Source of the DNA: Apostichopus californicus
Lineage: Eukaryota; Echinodermata; Holothuroidea; Aspidochirotida; Stichopodidae
Direction: 5' to 3'
Assembly (NCBI GenBank): GCA_020650975.1
Contig: JAIPMN010013231.1
Location: forward strand, 1,539-23,947
DNA: 22,409 nt
In this document: positions 19,644 through 22,409 of the stretch, piece by piece
Layout of the letters: the number at the start of each line of letters is the position of its first letter
How positions within the stretch are numbered: position 1 is the stretch's first letter
Notes under the pieces: generated by a model
The model's input: only the letters and a program-made list of their open reading frames with translations
Database searches by the model: none
What the model was told of the DNA's origin: nothing
Translations under genes and position numbers: made by a program

Positions 19644-19930
19644 GTAAGTAATCATTGCATCTCCTGTATAATAATTATTTTATATCATATTTGTTTTAAT
19701 AACATATCGATATTGTAATTACTAGCATGAGCATGATAATAACACTGACGCGGTACTTAAGTACACCCAGACATTTTAATTCAGCGCACGTCACTGTCCT
19801 TAGTCAAAGTAACACACAGAGAAGTGACGTCATCCGATGAACTTCCTATAACTGTCGTATATCAATAACTGTTTGAGTCATGTATCGGTTATCAGTTGAT
19901 GGTTTCTGGATGAGAAGTAGTATGAAAAAA
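19644..19930. other. Intron start after exon C2
   Basis: This is AT-rich intron sequence after the gtaagt donor. It includes a lone CRE-like tgacgtca near 19825. No exon or element is seen before the satellite array begins. Confidence 0.6.
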
Positions 19931-22280
19931 GTACTGCGTATCGGGTGAGTGATTGGATGAATGTTAATAGTAACAAATTTACTAAATATGCAAAGAGTTT
20001 ATTAAAATGATGCAGTTTACAAATATTACTGAACATACTCTGAGTGGATTGAAGGGATGTTGTCAACAAATATTACTAAATATACACTCAGTGGATTAAA
20101 GGGATATAATCAACAAATATAACTAAACTGAGTAGATTAAAGGGATGTAGTCAAGAATATAACTAGCAATAAACTGAGTGGATTAAAGGGATATAGTCAA
20201 CAATTATTACTAAACAAGCAATGGGTGGATTGAAGAGATGCTGTCAACAAATATTAATAAACATACACTGAGTGGATTGAAGGGATGTAGTCAACAAATA
20301 TTACTCAACTGAGTGGATTAAAGGGATTTATTCAAGAAATATAACTAACAATAAACTGATTGGATAAAAGGGATTTAGTAAACATATATTACTTAACATA
20401 CAATGAGTAGATTAAAGGGATATAGTCAACAAATATTACTAAACAAGCAATGGGTGGATTTAAGGGATGCTGTCAACAAATATTACTAAACATACACTCA
20501 GTGGATTAAAGGGATGTAGTCAACAAACATTACTCAACTGAGTGGATTAAAGGGATTTAGTCAAGAAATATAACTAACAATAAACTGATTGGATTAAAGG
20601 GATTTAGTCAACAAATATTACTAAACATACATACAATGAGTAGATTAAAGGGATATAGTCAACAAATATTACTAAACAAGCAATGGGTTAATTAAAAAGA
20701 TGTAGTCAACAAATATTACCAAACATACACTGAGTGGATTAAAGTGATATAGTCAACAAATATTGATAAACAAGCAATGAGTGGATTAAAGGGATATAGT
20801 CAACAAATATTAATAAACAAGCAATGGGTGGATTAAAAGGATTAAGTCAACAAATATTTTTAAATATACACTGGATGGATTAAAGGAATGTAGTCAAGAA
20901 TTATAACTAACAATAAACTGAGTGGAATAAAGGGATGTAGTCAACAAATATTACTAAACAAGCAATGGGTGGATTAAAGGGATATAGTCAACAAATATCA
21001 CTAAACAAGCAATGGGTGGATTAAAGGGATGCTGTCAACAGATATTACTAAATATACACTGGATGGATGAAGGAAAGTAGTCAAGAAATATAACTAACAA
21101 TAAACTGAGTGGATTAAAGGGATGTAGTCAACAAATATTGCTAAACATACAATTGGTGGATTAAAGGGATATAATCAACAAATATTACTAACGTTACAAT
21201 GAGTGAAATATAATGATGTAGTCATCAAATATTACTAAACACACACTGAGTGGATGAGAGTGCATGTAGTCAACAAATATTTCTAATTTTGCATGAATTG
21301 ATAAAACTGATGTTGCAAACAATAAAGAAAGATACAAATATGGCAGTGAATTGATTAAAATGAACTTTAACAAATATTACTAAACATACACTGTGGGTTG
21401 TAGGGGTGTATTCAACTAATATTACTAAACAAGCACTGAGTGGATTAAAGGGATGTATTCAACAAATATATTACTCAACAAGCAATTGGTGGATTAAAGG
21501 GATGTAGTCAACAAATATTAATAAACATACACAGTTGATTAAAGATATGTAGTCAACTAATATTACTAAACATACACTGAGTGGATTAAAGTATTGTAGT
21601 TAACAAATATTACTAAACACGCAGTGAGTGGATGAGAGTGATGTAGTCAACAAATATTTCTAATTTTGCACTGAATTGATAAAACTGATGTTGCAATCAA
21701 TAAAGAAAGAAAATATAGGGCAGTGGGTTGATTAAAATGAACTTTAACAAATATTATACATTTCAATGGTTAATTTAAAGTGATGTAGTAAGCAATCATT
21801 GCTAAATATGCAAGAAATGGATTGGATTGATATAATATTTATAAACATTATTGAACAGCAAAATGTAACTCATATCACAGCCTGATTCAAGTTCCAATGT
21901 AGTAAACGTATGTTACAAGCCGTCAAATGGGTATATTATAAGTGTACTAGAAACAGTCACCATGGTAAAGTGATGAAGTATTAGTATACTATATTACATA
22001 CCTAACAGTGAGAGGTCTAAAGTCATGTAGAGAGCAAATACAAGTAACAATCATTAAAATATTGGTTTTAAATGGCGAAGTGAACACAAACTTCTCATCA
22101 TCCAATGAGTAGGGTAAAGTGATAGTAATCAACCATATATCTACAATCCAATCAAGCACTCGGTAACTAAAGCTACATTGAAAACATGTAAATATATCTA
22201 TATTTATCTAATGAGCGACTAAAAGCATTTTAGCAAACAATAATAACTAATCATCCAGCAGAAATATCATATTAATATAT
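19931..22280. repeat. 47-bp satellite array with decaying edges
   Basis: The unit is of the type gtggattaaagggatatagt followed by caacaaatattactaaacaa and gcaatgg, with a 47-bp period (for example starts at 20967 and 21014). Clear copies fill about 20030-21640, and increasingly diverged copies continue to about 22280. Unit variants are ordered. A 41-bp short unit recurs (ctgagt words at 20309 and 20538, spaced 229 = 4x47 + 41). A block with 'ttctaattttgca' and 'gataaaactgatgttgca' recurs 378 bp apart (21251 and 21629). No exon interrupts it. It has no spacers and no CRISPR features. Confidence 0.93.
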
Positions 22281-22409
22281 TCCCTACTAAATATTATATT
22301 TATCAATAATGGTAAGGATTGAATGTTTTTAGTTAGAATTCACACCCTTATAAATTTAAATATCTAACAGTTATGATTATCCACCCCCCCCCCCTCCTCC
22401 CCCTTCGTC
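22281..22409. other. AT-rich sequence ending in a C-rich tract
   Basis: This AT-rich stretch lies after the array and ends in C-rich low complexity (22381-22405) at the window edge. The predicted D2 exon is not here. Confidence 0.6.

Noticed and set aside
20030..21640. Regular repeats resembling a CRISPR array
   Set aside because: The 47-bp units are contiguous without unique spacers and sit in an intron-rich animal genome. It is a satellite.
19644..22409. Search for a second D exon (PEDIQT...ASNHD type)
   Set aside because: No phase-0 stretch between acceptor and donor with this pattern is seen. The exon is presumably beyond the window.

Overview
The window is animal (eukaryotic) genomic DNA: AT-rich, intron-dominated, with GT-AG exons, long C/G homopolymers and several retroelement and DNA-transposon relics. 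Dense AGGCCTAGGC-type and AACGTTAG-type words in the first 3 kb, the GC-rich 'cgccaac..ggtggcgctccgcttagatagt' dispersed repeat, and a leucine-rich NLR-like gene all point to an echinoderm, most likely a sea cucumber. The organism is inferred from style, not proven.

One gene can be supported, on the plus strand. Seven exons (3614-3822, 4485-4561, 5232-5287, 6111-6230, 7689-7897, 17575-17651, 19573-19643) join into an 819-nt, 273-codon open frame with no stop. They form a repeating cassette A-B-C-D, A-B-C. The A exons are both 209 nt, the B exons both 77 nt, and every intron phase is kept. The protein looks like a degenerate leucine-rich repeat region of an NLR-type protein. Both ends of the gene lie outside the window: no start codon, signal peptide, stop codon or second D exon is visible.

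Layout. 1-760: two copies of a dispersed GC-rich repeat. 780-3613: non-coding upstream sequence or first intron, with a cluster of palindromic words. 3614-7897: the first cassette and A2, with short introns. 7898-17574: a 9.7-kb intron full of repeats. It holds a decayed plus-strand reverse transcriptase relic (10240-10650), an old diverged duplication with exon-like starts (12.9 and 13.6 kb), and a minus-strand composite insertion (13991-17400). 17652-19572: plain intron. 19644-22409: intron or 3' flank dominated by a 47-bp satellite array.

The composite insertion is the most interesting part. A 5'-truncated LINE on the minus strand is flanked by a 15-16-bp target-site duplication at a T/AAAA nick-like site. 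It carries two poly(A) tracts separated by 790 bp, and that 790-bp segment has a near-equal-length second copy (8188-8978) earlier in the same intron. This is the signature of LINE 3' transduction. A 1,873-bp fold-back transposon with perfect terminal inverted repeats and a perfect 8-bp duplication (acacaact) then landed in the LINE 3' end. Its roughly 550-bp arms are built from 20-bp minisatellite units and repeated copies of its own terminal motif, so any transcript through this intron could form a very long hairpin.
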